DNA from: Cyanidium caldarium
Lineage: Eukaryota > Rhodophyta > Bangiophyceae > Cyanidiales > Cyanidiaceae
Assembly: GCA_026184775.1 (NCBI GenBank)
Contig: JANCYW010000016.1
Location: 124,001 to 188,000, forward strand
Reading direction: 5' to 3'
Length of the DNA stretch: 64,000 nt
Position numbers and translations under genes: made by a program
Part shown: in pieces, positions 30,043 through 40,760 of the stretch
Position numbering within the stretch: the first letter of the stretch is position 1
How the letters are laid out: each line of letters opens with the position of its first letter
Notes under the pieces: model-generated
The model's input: the letters and a program-made list of their open reading frames with translations, nothing else
Database searches by the model: none
What the model was told of the DNA's origin: nothing

Positions 30043-30701
30043 GACGACTGTTGCGGAGCGGGAGGGACGGCTGAAAACAGACACGCACACACGGACTCGG
30101 ACGGTACGCTATGCGAGCAGCGTACACGGGCACACACACACACACACAACAACAACAACAACGCTGCTGCCGCACCACACTGCGCTGCCGTCGCTGCTGC
30201 CGACGCTCTCCGGGTCGCGCGCGCACTCGGAGTCGCGGTCGCGCCGCGCGTTCGAACAGGCGTGTGGGCAGCGAGCCGCTTTCGCCCGCGACGCCGAGCC
30301 CGAAACCGAAGCAGCCGGGCACCGGGCGCGCCCAAGATCGCGAGCCGGATCGGGCGTTTCGATCGAGACGCGGTTCGCAGATCGCGATCTCGGCTGGGCG
30401 CAGTGACCCCGCTGCTGCCTCGCGGCTGCCCGCGACCCGGTCGCGTACGCACAGCGCGTTCCGCTGCCTTCGTTCGCGGCGTCGGTCACCTGCGCTGTTG
30501 CCCCGGGTCGCGCGCGCACCGGACACTGCCTGCAGCGCGGCGGCCGACGCGCTGCCACTGCGGGCGACGTTTGGCGTTGTGGCCACCCGCTGCACCCACC
30601 ACCATCCTCCGCACCGCGACGGCACCACCGTCGTCGTCGTCGTCGTCGTGAAGTAGTGCGTGCTCTCTCGCTGTACGCCTCGTCTCTTCCTCTCCTCTGC
30701 C
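30043..30701. promoter_or_regulatory. Bidirectional H2B/H2A promoter (copy 2)
   Basis: The mirror image of 21013-21677, shorter by 6 bp. The shared 15-mer lies at 30328-30342 on the minus strand. Confidence 0.7.
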
Positions 30702-31055
30702 ATGGCGCCCAAGAGCAAGGCCAAGTCGCGCTCCAGCAAGGCCGGGCTGCAGTTCCCGGTGGGCCGTGTGCACCGGTACCTGCGCGACGGCGGCTACGCG
30801 GAGCGCATCGGTGCGGGCGCGCCGGTGTACCTGGCGGCGGTGATGGAGTACCTGACTGCGGAGGTGTTGGAGCTGGCAGGCAACGCGTCGCGCGACAACA
30901 AGAAGACGCGCATCGTGCCGCGGCACGTCCAGCTGGCGGTGCGCAACGACGAGGAGCTGAACAAGCTGCTGTCGAACGTGACCATCGCCTCGGGCGGCGT
31001 GCTGCCCAACATCCACGCCGTGCTGCTGCCGAAGAAGAAGGGCAAGGGCGAGTAG
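30702..31055 (+). CDS. Histone H2A (copy 2, 117 aa)
   Basis: Encodes the same protein as the gene ending at 21012. The stop is TAG here and TAA in copy 1; the two copies lose similarity inside this codon. The cyclin gene converges on it with a 94-bp gap. Confidence 0.97.
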   Translation: MAPKSKAKSRSSKAGLQFPVGRVHRYLRDGGYAERIGAGAPVYLAAVMEYLTAEVLELAGNASRDNKKTRIVPRHVQLAVRNDEELNKLLSNVTIASGGVLPNIHAVLLPKKKGKGE

Positions 31056-31149
31056 ACTGCGCACGCGGTTAAACTATCCGACACGCCGCGTCGTTCATCC
31101 GAGAGGAAAGTGGCTTGCATGTCTGTCAATCGAGCAAACGCCGCAACAT

Positions 31150-32247
31150 TCACCCTGCTGCCGACAATGGCTTCTCTGCACCCACCCGCCCTGACGCCCG
31201 CTTCACCATCCCCTTGGCGATCGCTTCCAACGCCTCTGCTGGGCACACGCCAAACCTGCACGCCGGCGTCGCCACCGCTGCCCCATTCGATTCCCTATCA
31301 CTGACCTCCCTGCTGCCCTCTGCTTCCTCCCCCTCCTCCTCGGATTGCGCCAGCAGCCGCCAGCCGCACCACCGCTCCAACTCCTCGCGCTCGCCCACCT
31401 CTCCATCCACCGCCTCCCACGCCAATGCCGCCGCCGCCAAGTCGCGCGCCCGATAGTGCAAACATGCCGGCGTCATCAGACTCTCCGTGATCGACGCCCA
31501 CGCGCGCGCAAAACATCCCTGCCACCATTCCGGCTCACCGCCGTGCACGGCATCATGTCGTCGCAACTGGCTGCACATCGGCGCCAAATATCCGTACGGG
31601 TGCTCCACGCTCAGGTCAAAGCATATGCCTCGCAGCAGCGACCGCTCCGCATACAGCAGCCGCTGCTTCTCCTGCACGTATCGCTCGGTGCCCTCGTACA
31701 CCTCCTCGCCGCCCGGATGCGTGCGGCTGTGGCGCGTGCGCGTCTTCACCGCCACAAATATCACGTCGCGCAGTCGTCGCATCGACTCCTCCACTTTGGC
31801 GCCCAGGAATACGGCCGCCGCAGCGATCTCCATCGGTTCGAACGGCCGGTCCGCCACCGCCGATGCCTCTGGCCGATGCGGCCGCGAAACGGCGCCTCGA
31901 CGACCACCATCATCGCCCTCGCCAGCGGCACCGGCCGGAGGCACCAGGTGATCCGCATGCATATAGTACCGCTGGTAGTACACTATACAAGTGGCGCGCA
32001 CCGCCGAGCCCAGCGCCAGCTGCCGTCCCACCTCCACCAGGTACCGCAGCGCCTCCGCATGTCGAGCGGTATACGCCGGGCGGGCGATCGGCGCCGCCTC
32101 GATCACCGGCCACTCGAACAGCCAATCCTCCGGCGCCGGCCGCGACGGCAGATGATGAGCGCGGACATAGGCGTCCTCCTCAGCGCGCAGCCGCCGCCGC
32201 TTTTCTCGGCACGAGAGACAATGCGTGGCGGGTGTCGCAGAGGTCAT
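31150..32247 (-). CDS. Cyclin, T/K/L-type transcriptional cyclin (365 aa)
   Basis: The cyclin box starts near residue 40 with DWLFEWPVIEAAPI and continues with HAEALRYLVEVGRQLALGS, ATCIVYYQRYY and the second-helix signature EIAAAAVFLGAKVEESMRRL. The spacing and the single Arg/Lys-rich loop fit cyclins that partner CDK9/CDK12-type kinases controlling RNA polymerase II elongation. A second, weaker cyclin fold follows (GICFDLSVEHPYGYL). The C-terminus is acidic, then variable. Whether it is T, K or L type cannot be settled by eye. The start is the ATG at 32247. Confidence 0.82.
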   Translation of the reverse strand: MTSATPATHCLSCREKRRRLRAEEDAYVRAHHLPSRPAPEDWLFEWPVIEAAPIARPAYTARHAEALRYLVEVGRQLALGSAVRATCIVYYQRYYMHADHLVPPAGAAGEGDDGGRRGAVSRPHRPEASAVADRPFEPMEIAAAAVFLGAKVEESMRRLRDVIFVAVKTRTRHSRTHPGGEEVYEGTERYVQEKQRLLYAERSLLRGICFDLSVEHPYGYLAPMCSQLRRHDAVHGGEPEWWQGCFARAWASITESLMTPACLHYRARDLAAAALAWEAVDGEVGEREELERWCGWRLLAQSEEEGEEAEGSREVSDRESNGAAVATPACRFGVCPAEALEAIAKGMVKRASGRVGAEKPLSAAG

Positions 32248-34089
<1,842 letters not shown>

Positions 34090-34266
34090 AGTGGAGGCAC
34101 GACCGGCGGAGGGTATGCTGGACAGCAGGAAAGTAGCCGCGGGAACCCGCCGAGAGCGAGCGACGCGCCGAGACGAACAGAAGGATGTGCTTGACAAGAC
34201 ACCGTGTAGCGTCACCACCCACAACGAGTACAACACCCCCGCTCCCCTCTCTCACGCACCGCCCGT

Positions 34267-36441
34267 TTATATCCGCGGCAGCACCTGGATGCCCAACAAG
34301 TCCAGCCCGCGCTGCACCACCGCGCCGGTCAGCGCACACAGCGCCAGCCGCGACTGCTGCACGCGCTCGTCGGCGTCCGCGCCCACCACCACCGGGCACT
34401 GTTCGTAGAATTGGTTGAAGCGCTGCGACAGCTCGAACAGATACTCGCACAGCTGGTGCGGCATCAGGTCGCTCTCCAGCTGCAGCAACACGTCCCCGAA
34501 GCGCATCAAATGCCGCCCCAGCGCTTGCTCCGCCGCCTCCCGCAACACCATCGGCTGCGCCGATGACGACGCACACCGCTGCATCAGCTCGCTCATCTCC
34601 ACGGCCGCCTCCGCCGGCAGGCCGGCCGCCTTGCGGGCGATGCCGCTCACCCGCGAAAACACGTACATCATGTACGGCGCGGTGTTGCCGCTCAGCGACA
34701 GCATCTTCTCGTAGCTGAAGCGGTAATCAGCGGTGCGCGACGACCTCAAATCGGCATACTTCACCGCGCCCACCCCGATCGCCGTCGCCGCCCGTTGGAT
34801 ATACGCCTCGTCCTCCTGCCGACCCGGCTGCTCGGCGATGCGCGCCACCAGATCCGCCCGCGCCAACTCCACCGCCCGCTCCAACAGATCCATCAGCCGC
34901 ACCGTGTCCCCGGAGCGCGTCTTGAACTTTTTGCCGTCCTCGCCCAGCACCAGCCCGAACGGCACGTGCTCCAGCGACACCCGCTCCGGGTCGTACAGGC
35001 CGGCGCGGCGCGCCACCTGAAACACCTGCGCGAAATGCGTCGCCTGTCCGGCGTCGGTCACGTATAGCACGCGCTGCGCACCGTCCTCCTGCACCCGATA
35101 GCGTATCGCCGCCAAGTCGGTGGTCGCGTACATGTACCCGCCGTCGCGCTTGCGCACGATCAGCGGCTGCGGCTTGCCCTCACGGTTGGTGAACTGCTCC
35201 AGGAACACGCACAGCGCGCCCTGGTCCTCCTGCGCCAGCCCGCGCTCCTCCAATACCCTGACGATCTCCGACAGGTACGGGTTGTAGAACGACTCGCCGC
35301 GCTCCTCGATACGCACGTCCAACAGCTGATACACCCGATCGAACTCGCGACGCGACTGCTCACACAGCGCGCGCCACGCCCGCCGCGCCTCCTCGTCGCC
35401 CGACTGCAGTCGAGTCACTTGCGCGCGCGCAGCCTCCTGAAAGGCGGGGTCCTCGTCGAAACGCTGCTTGGCGCGTTTGTAGAACGCCACCAGGTCGCCC
35501 AGCTCCAGCGCCTGCCCCGGCTGCAGCGCTTGCGGGGCGCTCTCCCTCATGTACTCGATCAGCATGCCGAATTGGGTGCCCCAGTCGCCCACATGGTTCA
35601 GCCGCACCACCCGGTGGCCCAGAAACTCCAGCACGCGGCACAGCGTGTCCCCGATGATGGTGCTGCGCAAATGGCCCACATGCATCTCCTTGGCGATATT
35701 CGGCGACGAGAAATCCACCACCACGCGCTGCTTCACGGCCGGCGCCGGCACGCCCAGTTTACCGCGCGGGTCCCGCAGCATCCTCGACAGCGTCGCCGTC
35801 ACAAACTCGTCGGTCAGCCGAAAGTTGATGAAACCGGGCCCGGCAACCTCCAACGGCACCTGACACACCCCCGCCAACCGCGGCTCCAGCGCTTCCCGCA
35901 AGCGCTGCGCCACATCCCGCGGTTTCTGCTGCAGCGCCTTGCCCAGCCGCATCGCCGCGTTGCACTGGTAGTCGCCAAACTCCGCCCGCGACGCCGACGT
36001 CACCATCGGATCGTCCGCAGCGGAGAACACCTCACTGAACGTCTCCACCAACACCGCCGTCACCGTCGCCCGCACTTGTTGGTAGGGCGTGCGAGCGGTG
36101 GCGCCGACCGAGTCCGCTGCCGCCGCGCTCACCCTCCCGTCGCCCGCCCCATCCACTCCCCGATCGACGGTCGTCTTCGCTGAAGACGATGACGGCGCGC
36201 CGCCCGCACCGGACGACATGACACACCCTCTCACCGAGGTGCCCAACACTCGCGCCGCTCGCCACCCTCCCCACAGCCCCGCCTCGTCAACGCGCCCACG
36301 CCGACCCGCTCCCACCGACCACGCACCCCTCCGCACCGCCTGCCGCCGACCCGCTCCCGCACCACGCACCCGCAGCCAATTCGGTGAGCCACACCACACG
36401 TACCCAGTCGGTTTCACCAACAGTCCACTCACTTTTTGCAT
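34267..36441 (-). CDS. Arginyl-tRNA synthetase (about 724 aa, possibly dual-targeted)
   Basis: Charges tRNA-Arg. Class I features are clear: the HIGH-type motif EMHVGHLRSTIIGD preceded by VVVDFSSPNIAK, the Arg-specific VGDWGTQFGMLIEYM, and a KMSK-loop equivalent in KKFKTRSGDTV. The anticodon-binding helical domain ends in the characteristic LPRI. The catalytic protein could begin at the ATG at 36219 (MSSGAGG). The in-frame ATG at 36441 adds 74 residues rich in Arg, Trp and Gly with few acids (MQKVSGLLVKPTGYVWCG), which resembles an organelle presequence. Alternative starts could therefore give cytosolic and organellar forms. Confidence 0.93.
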   Translation of the reverse strand: MQKVSGLLVKPTGYVWCGSPNWLRVRGAGAGRRQAVRRGAWSVGAGRRGRVDEAGLWGGWRAARVLGTSVRGCVMSSGAGGAPSSSSAKTTVDRGVDGAGDGRVSAAAADSVGATARTPYQQVRATVTAVLVETFSEVFSAADDPMVTSASRAEFGDYQCNAAMRLGKALQQKPRDVAQRLREALEPRLAGVCQVPLEVAGPGFINFRLTDEFVTATLSRMLRDPRGKLGVPAPAVKQRVVVDFSSPNIAKEMHVGHLRSTIIGDTLCRVLEFLGHRVVRLNHVGDWGTQFGMLIEYMRESAPQALQPGQALELGDLVAFYKRAKQRFDEDPAFQEAARAQVTRLQSGDEEARRAWRALCEQSRREFDRVYQLLDVRIEERGESFYNPYLSEIVRVLEERGLAQEDQGALCVFLEQFTNREGKPQPLIVRKRDGGYMYATTDLAAIRYRVQEDGAQRVLYVTDAGQATHFAQVFQVARRAGLYDPERVSLEHVPFGLVLGEDGKKFKTRSGDTVRLMDLLERAVELARADLVARIAEQPGRQEDEAYIQRAATAIGVGAVKYADLRSSRTADYRFSYEKMLSLSGNTAPYMMYVFSRVSGIARKAAGLPAEAAVEMSELMQRCASSSAQPMVLREAAEQALGRHLMRFGDVLLQLESDLMPHQLCEYLFELSQRFNQFYEQCPVVVGADADERVQQSRLALCALTGAVVQRGLDLLGIQVLPRI

Positions 36442-36640
36442 CAGCCCGCCGCCCCCATCGACTCGCAACGGGCCGCGAACACCGCGCGTGCCACCGCGTC
36501 CGTCGCGGCGACCGCGGACGGATCGGACGGAAGAGGCGGCAGACCGACCGCCCCATGCACCGACTGTGACCCGCCCAAGGGCTGTGCATCGTCGACGACG
36601 CCACGCATAGCATGTGCAGAAAAGCAGACGCCACTCCTCT

Positions 36641-38092
36641 TTACGACTGCGCCGGTCGCGCGTGCTTGGGCGGTTCGGTCACAAACGGCAGGAACGACGT
36701 GCCGCCCAGGAACGGCTGCAGCGCTGCGGGCACCTCGACGCCGCCATCCCGCTGATAGTTCTCCACCAGACAACAGATGACCCGAGTGGTGGCGCACAGC
36801 GTGCTGTTCAGCATGTGCACGTACGCCTTATCGCGGTCGGCGCTCTTCTGCAGGCCGTATCGCGTCTCCAGCCGGCGCGCCTGAAAGTCGGTGCAGTTGG
36901 AGCAGCTGACCAGCTCGCGCCACGCGCCGCTGGCCGGGAACCACCCCTCCAGATCGTACTTTTTGGCGGCGGCATTGTTCAGTGCGCCGCTCACGATGCT
37001 CATCACCTGGTACGGTATGCCGAGCGACTGATAGAATTCCTCGGCGGTGGCCAGCAGTCGCTCCAGCATCTGCCACGAGGCGTCTGCGGTGGGCGCGGTG
37101 AGCGCAAACTGCTCCACCTTGTCAAACTGGTGCACGCGGAATATGCCCAGTTGGTCGCGCCCGTGCGAGCCGGCCTCCTTGCGGAAACAGGTGGAGAAGC
37201 CGGCGTGCAGGATGGGCAGGGCGGTCGGCGCGATCCACTCGTTGGCGTAGTAGGCACAGAGCGGTTGCTCCGAGGTGGCGATGAGGTACTTGTCCTCGTC
37301 GGCCATGTCGCCGGTCGCTGCCGCAGCGGCGACGTGGTCATCGGCAGCGCGAGCGCCATTTCCGGTCGCGGCGCCCGGACGCCCGTTCCCCTCGGATGCA
37401 CCCTCCACCACCTTGTACAGCTGCTCGTCGAAGTCGTCCAGCTGCGCACAGCGCGCCATCGCCTCGCGCGTCATAAAGTACGGCGGCTGCACCAGCTGGT
37501 ATCCGCGCTCCCGCAAAAACTGCAGGCTGTACTGCACCAGCGCCAGGTTCAGCTGCACGCCCACCCCTGTGAGGAAATAGCCGCGGCTGCCCGCCACCCG
37601 CACCCCGCGCTCGTAGTCGGCCGCGCCCAGCATCAACAGCAGATCCACGTGGCTCCAGCGCACCGACGCCCGACGCTCCTCCACCAGCGCCGGCACGCCC
37701 CAGGTGCGCTCCACCCGGTTGTGCGCCTCGTCGTCCGACACCGGCACCGACTCGTGCACCAAATTGCCCACCGTGCGCAACAGCGCATCCCGCTCCCGTT
37801 CCTCCTCGCTCGCCGCCCGCTCCAACCCACCCAACTCCGCCTTCACCACCGACACCCGCTCCTTGTGCATCGAAACATCCTCCCCGCACTTTTTCCCCGC
37901 ACCTATCCGCCGCGACAACTCGTTCAGCTCCTTGCGCAGCGCGTCCACCCGGAAGCGCGTCCGCCGCCACTGCTCGTCCAGCCGCACCACCCGACCCACC
38001 ACCTCCACCTCCGCGTACCGCCTCCGTTGCGACTCGCGCACCCGCTCCGGATCGCCGCCCTTTTCCACCCGAAACAAGTTGATATCCAACAT
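36641..38092 (-). CDS. Seryl-tRNA synthetase, eukaryotic cytosolic type (483 aa)
   Basis: Charges tRNA-Ser. It has the conserved start (MLDINLFRVEKGGDPERVRE), then a long antiparallel coiled coil that grips the tRNA variable arm (about 30-110). Class II motif 2 is FRKEAGSHGRDQLGIFRVHQ and motif 3 is STLCATTRVICCLVENYQ. A low-complexity insertion rich in Gly, Ala and Asn (about residues 235-265) sits within the catalytic domain. I used the ATG at 38092. No targeting peptide is seen. It lies next to ArgRS on the same strand. Confidence 0.95.
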   Translation of the reverse strand: MLDINLFRVEKGGDPERVRESQRRRYAEVEVVGRVVRLDEQWRRTRFRVDALRKELNELSRRIGAGKKCGEDVSMHKERVSVVKAELGGLERAASEEERERDALLRTVGNLVHESVPVSDDEAHNRVERTWGVPALVEERRASVRWSHVDLLLMLGAADYERGVRVAGSRGYFLTGVGVQLNLALVQYSLQFLRERGYQLVQPPYFMTREAMARCAQLDDFDEQLYKVVEGASEGNGRPGAATGNGARAADDHVAAAAATGDMADEDKYLIATSEQPLCAYYANEWIAPTALPILHAGFSTCFRKEAGSHGRDQLGIFRVHQFDKVEQFALTAPTADASWQMLERLLATAEEFYQSLGIPYQVMSIVSGALNNAAAKKYDLEGWFPASGAWRELVSCSNCTDFQARRLETRYGLQKSADRDKAYVHMLNSTLCATTRVICCLVENYQRDGGVEVPAALQPFLGGTSFLPFVTEPPKHARPAQS

Positions 38093-38539
38093 ACCGATCG
38101 TCACCGCGCCCCCCTATACCCATCGAGGCGCGAACGAAGAGGCGGCCCGTCCCGCATCGGTCGACGCGTCGGAGCCGTGCAGTCGATGCACGCGCAAGCC
38201 GTGTGCACGGCGGAGCGTCAGAAGACCGGGGTGTATCCACACGAGAGTGAAGGTTGGGAGCAGGGGCACGCCATACGGGACTGTCCACCCGCTCTTCCCG
38301 CTCACGGGACGTCCCTTTGGTCTCTACACCCTCGACGAGTTGCTCATCTCGGCTGCTGCTTCCGGCCCGCGCTCCCCATTCTCCTCTCTCTCTCTCTGTC
38401 TGCCTGTCTCTCCGCTGCGCTCTCCGTGGCGTCCGGGGTTCGCCAGTGCAACGCGGTGCGGGCATCTCGTTTGGCGGTTTCGCGACGGAGCGTCGCCGAG
38501 ACAAACACTCGCGCTTCTCTCACTCTCTCCTCCGTTCCC
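38093..38539. other. Divergent gap between SerRS and TIM50, with a CT-rich tract
   Basis: A 447-bp spacer between two divergent starts. A TCTCTCTCTCTGTCTGCCTG-type pyrimidine run lies near 38385-38415. Nothing else is recognised. Confidence 0.45.
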
Positions 38540-39682
38540 ATGCACGTCCGTCGGTGGGCCGAGGTGCGACGGGCGGCGTTGCTGGCCGGGCGATGGGTCG
38601 CTGCGCGGCGGCCGCGCCCGACAGTGCGGTGGTACAGCGAGGCGAGCGCGGCGCCGTCCGCGCCCGCACCGCCGGCGGCCGAGCGGTGGCGACTGCGCCT
38701 GGGCCGCCTCGTGGCGTACGCGGCACTAGGCTCGGCGGCGGCGGTAACCGGGAGCTACTTTTACGATCCGTCGGGCACGCTGGAGCGCATCCGGCGGGTG
38801 CGCGACGAGCTGGAGTCGCGGTATCGGTATTACGTGGAGCCGAGCCGCGACAAGCTGCTGCCCGACCCGATCGTGCCGTACCCGGGCGCGCAACCGCCGC
38901 GGACGCTGGTGCTGGATCTGGACGAGACGCTCATCCACTCGGAGTGGACGCGCACGACCGGCTGGCGGACGGCGAAGCGACCCGGGGTGGACGCGTTCCT
39001 GGCGTACATGGCGCAGTTCTACGAGGTGGTGGTGTTCACCAGCGCGCTGCCCGGGTACGCCGACCCGATTCTGGACAAGATGGATCCGAACGGGTACATC
39101 GCGCACCGGCTGTACCGACACGAGACCAAGTATCGCGACGGGTTGCACGTGAAGGATCTGAGCAAGCTGAACCGCGACCTGCGCCGCACCATCATCATCG
39201 ACAACGACCCGCGGCTGTTTGCGTTGCAGCCGGACAACGGCGTTGCGGTGTCGGAGTGGCGCGGCGACGACGCCGACGACACCGAGCTGCTACGGCTGGC
39301 GACGTTTCTGGAGTGGGTCGCGCGCAGCGACGTGGAAGATGTGCGGCAGGTGATCGCGCTGGTCAAGTCGCTGAACGGAGGCGAGGCGGGCAAGCCGTTT
39401 ATGGACCAGTTCCAGACGCATCGGGCGGAGGTGGAGGCGCTGGTGGCGAAGCAGCGGGCAGCGGCGGCGAATGCGGCGACGACGGCCGCGGCAGCCGGCG
39501 TGGACGGCGGCAGCGCCGGCGGCGTGCCCGGAGTGGCGCGTCCGGGTACATTGGGCGGCGGGCGCGGTCTGGGCATTTTCGGTGGCGGTGGAGGCGCCGC
39601 CGGCAGTGCCGCATCGCCCATGCCGCCGTCGCCGCCCATCAGTGTGCCCGACGATAGCATCTGGAGCCGGTTGCGCCGATAA
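38540..39682 (+). CDS. TIM50-type mitochondrial import translocase subunit (380 aa)
   Basis: TIM50 is the presequence receptor of the TIM23 complex. The ATG at 38540 opens an Arg-rich, acid-poor presequence (MHVRRWAEVRRAALLAGRW). A single membrane span follows at about residues 56-74 (LVAYAALGSAAAVTGSYF), then the NIF/FCP phosphatase-like domain with LVLDLDETLIHSEW near 123-136, VVVFTSALPGYADPI and IIIDNDPRLFALQPDN. The C-terminal tail is Gly/Ala/Pro-rich. The long open frame upstream of 38540 is antisense to SerRS and not part of this gene. Confidence 0.92.
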   Translation: MHVRRWAEVRRAALLAGRWVAARRPRPTVRWYSEASAAPSAPAPPAAERWRLRLGRLVAYAALGSAAAVTGSYFYDPSGTLERIRRVRDELESRYRYYVEPSRDKLLPDPIVPYPGAQPPRTLVLDLDETLIHSEWTRTTGWRTAKRPGVDAFLAYMAQFYEVVVFTSALPGYADPILDKMDPNGYIAHRLYRHETKYRDGLHVKDLSKLNRDLRRTIIIDNDPRLFALQPDNGVAVSEWRGDDADDTELLRLATFLEWVARSDVEDVRQVIALVKSLNGGEAGKPFMDQFQTHRAEVEALVAKQRAAAANAATTAAAAGVDGGSAGGVPGVARPGTLGGGRGLGIFGGGGGAAGSAASPMPPSPPISVPDDSIWSRLRR

Positions 39683-39754
39683 GCCGCGCATGCATCGATG
39701 ACGCACAGCGGGAGACACGGTCGCCCGCTTCCATGTCCTCCTCCCTCCCTACCG

Positions 39755-40444
39755 TTATCGTAGGCGCACTCGCCACAGATCGACCGCCACGTCGGCACTC
39801 GCTTGCCGGTGGAAACGATACGAGGCCGGCAAGTCGAAGCGCACCTCCGCCAGCACCTGCGCGTCGTGCCCGGCGCGGCGCGCCCGCCGCAGCACATACT
39901 CGCGGGTGCTGCTCTTGTGCATGGTGTACACGGCGTCGGTGGCCAGCGTGCAGGCCACATCCCAAAAGGCCATATCGACGGCGCGGTGGCGCGTGCCGAA
40001 CGGCGGATTCATCACCGCCACCTCAAACGTCTTGGGCGACAGCGGCACGCCGTCCACGACGTCAGCCTGTATCCAATCCATCACCGAGTGCTCCGGCTTA
40101 TGCACGGATTGACGTCGCAGATGCTGGCCGTTCTCCCGCGCTAAGCGCAACGCGTCCACGTCCACGTCCACGCCCACCGCGACGGGACACCCGTGCAGGA
40201 CCACGGCCGCCGCCAGCATTCCGGTGCCGGTGCCTAGGTCCACCACCCGCTCCGGCACCTCTCCCGAACGGCTGACGGCACAGGCGGCCACCCGCGCAGC
40301 GACGTGCGCCGACGTGACGTACTGCTCCAGGTCGATGCGCGGTCGCTCGAACCGACGCCGCGGCAACGAGCACAGCACGCTCTCCACTTGTTTCAACGAC
40401 AGCGAGGAACGTTTCTGAACACCAGGTACGATGGCGTCAACCAT
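39755..40444 (-). CDS. METTL5-type 18S rRNA m6A methyltransferase (229 aa)
   Basis: A SAM-binding fold is visible (VVDLGTGTGMLAAAV, then VGVDVDVDALRLA). The catalytic NPPF motif of adenine N6-methyltransferases follows in AVMNPPFGTRHRAVDMAFW, and the HK..TR block in VYTMHKSSTREYVLRRA. This combination is typical of METTL5, which methylates one adenosine of 18S rRNA together with TRMT112. I start at the ATG at 40444 (MVDAIVPGVQKRSSLSLKQ), whose length fits the family. Confidence 0.87.
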   Translation of the reverse strand: MVDAIVPGVQKRSSLSLKQVESVLCSLPRRRFERPRIDLEQYVTSAHVAARVAACAVSRSGEVPERVVDLGTGTGMLAAAVVLHGCPVAVGVDVDVDALRLARENGQHLRRQSVHKPEHSVMDWIQADVVDGVPLSPKTFEVAVMNPPFGTRHRAVDMAFWDVACTLATDAVYTMHKSSTREYVLRRARRAGHDAQVLAEVRFDLPASYRFHRQASADVAVDLWRVRLR

Positions 40445-40760
40445 ACCCAAAGGCGAACCGACATGGGGGTGAGGTTCGCCGTCAGGACGGTCGCACGAGG
40501 CGCTCGTCGGGCGACGCGCCCCCGAACGCATCACCGGGTCGCGCGTCTGGCGGGCGAGCGGATGCTCCCTTCCATACCTTGATGATGTGAGGCTCACTTC
40601 TCCTTCACTGTCCTATCTTGTTCCCTTTCACTACGAGGGCCTCTTTCGCGGCTGCCGGACCCGATTCTCCTTCCGGACAGACCGCGGGTGCCGTTCGGGT
40701 CGCGTACGCACACCCCGGGTTTCGTCGCCCGCCGTCGAGGACGGTGTCGTGGCGGAAATT
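40445..40760. other. Divergent gap between METTL5-like and aminotransferase genes
   Basis: A 316-bp spacer between divergent starts. I see no repeat or RNA in it. Confidence 0.4.

Larger units (their letters stand above)
29678..31054. repeat. Histone module B, copy 2 (inverted)
   Basis: Reverse-complement duplicate of 20660-22042. Paired coordinates sum to 51714 on the H2A side and 51720 on the H2B side, so a single 6-bp length change lies between, at about 30235. Confidence 0.88.

Noticed and set aside
36614-39682. A 1022-codon plus-strand open frame covering the SerRS and TIM50 loci
   Set aside because: Its first two thirds are antisense to SerRS with composition typical of a GC-rich shadow. 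Only the part from 38540 encodes a recognisable protein (TIM50).
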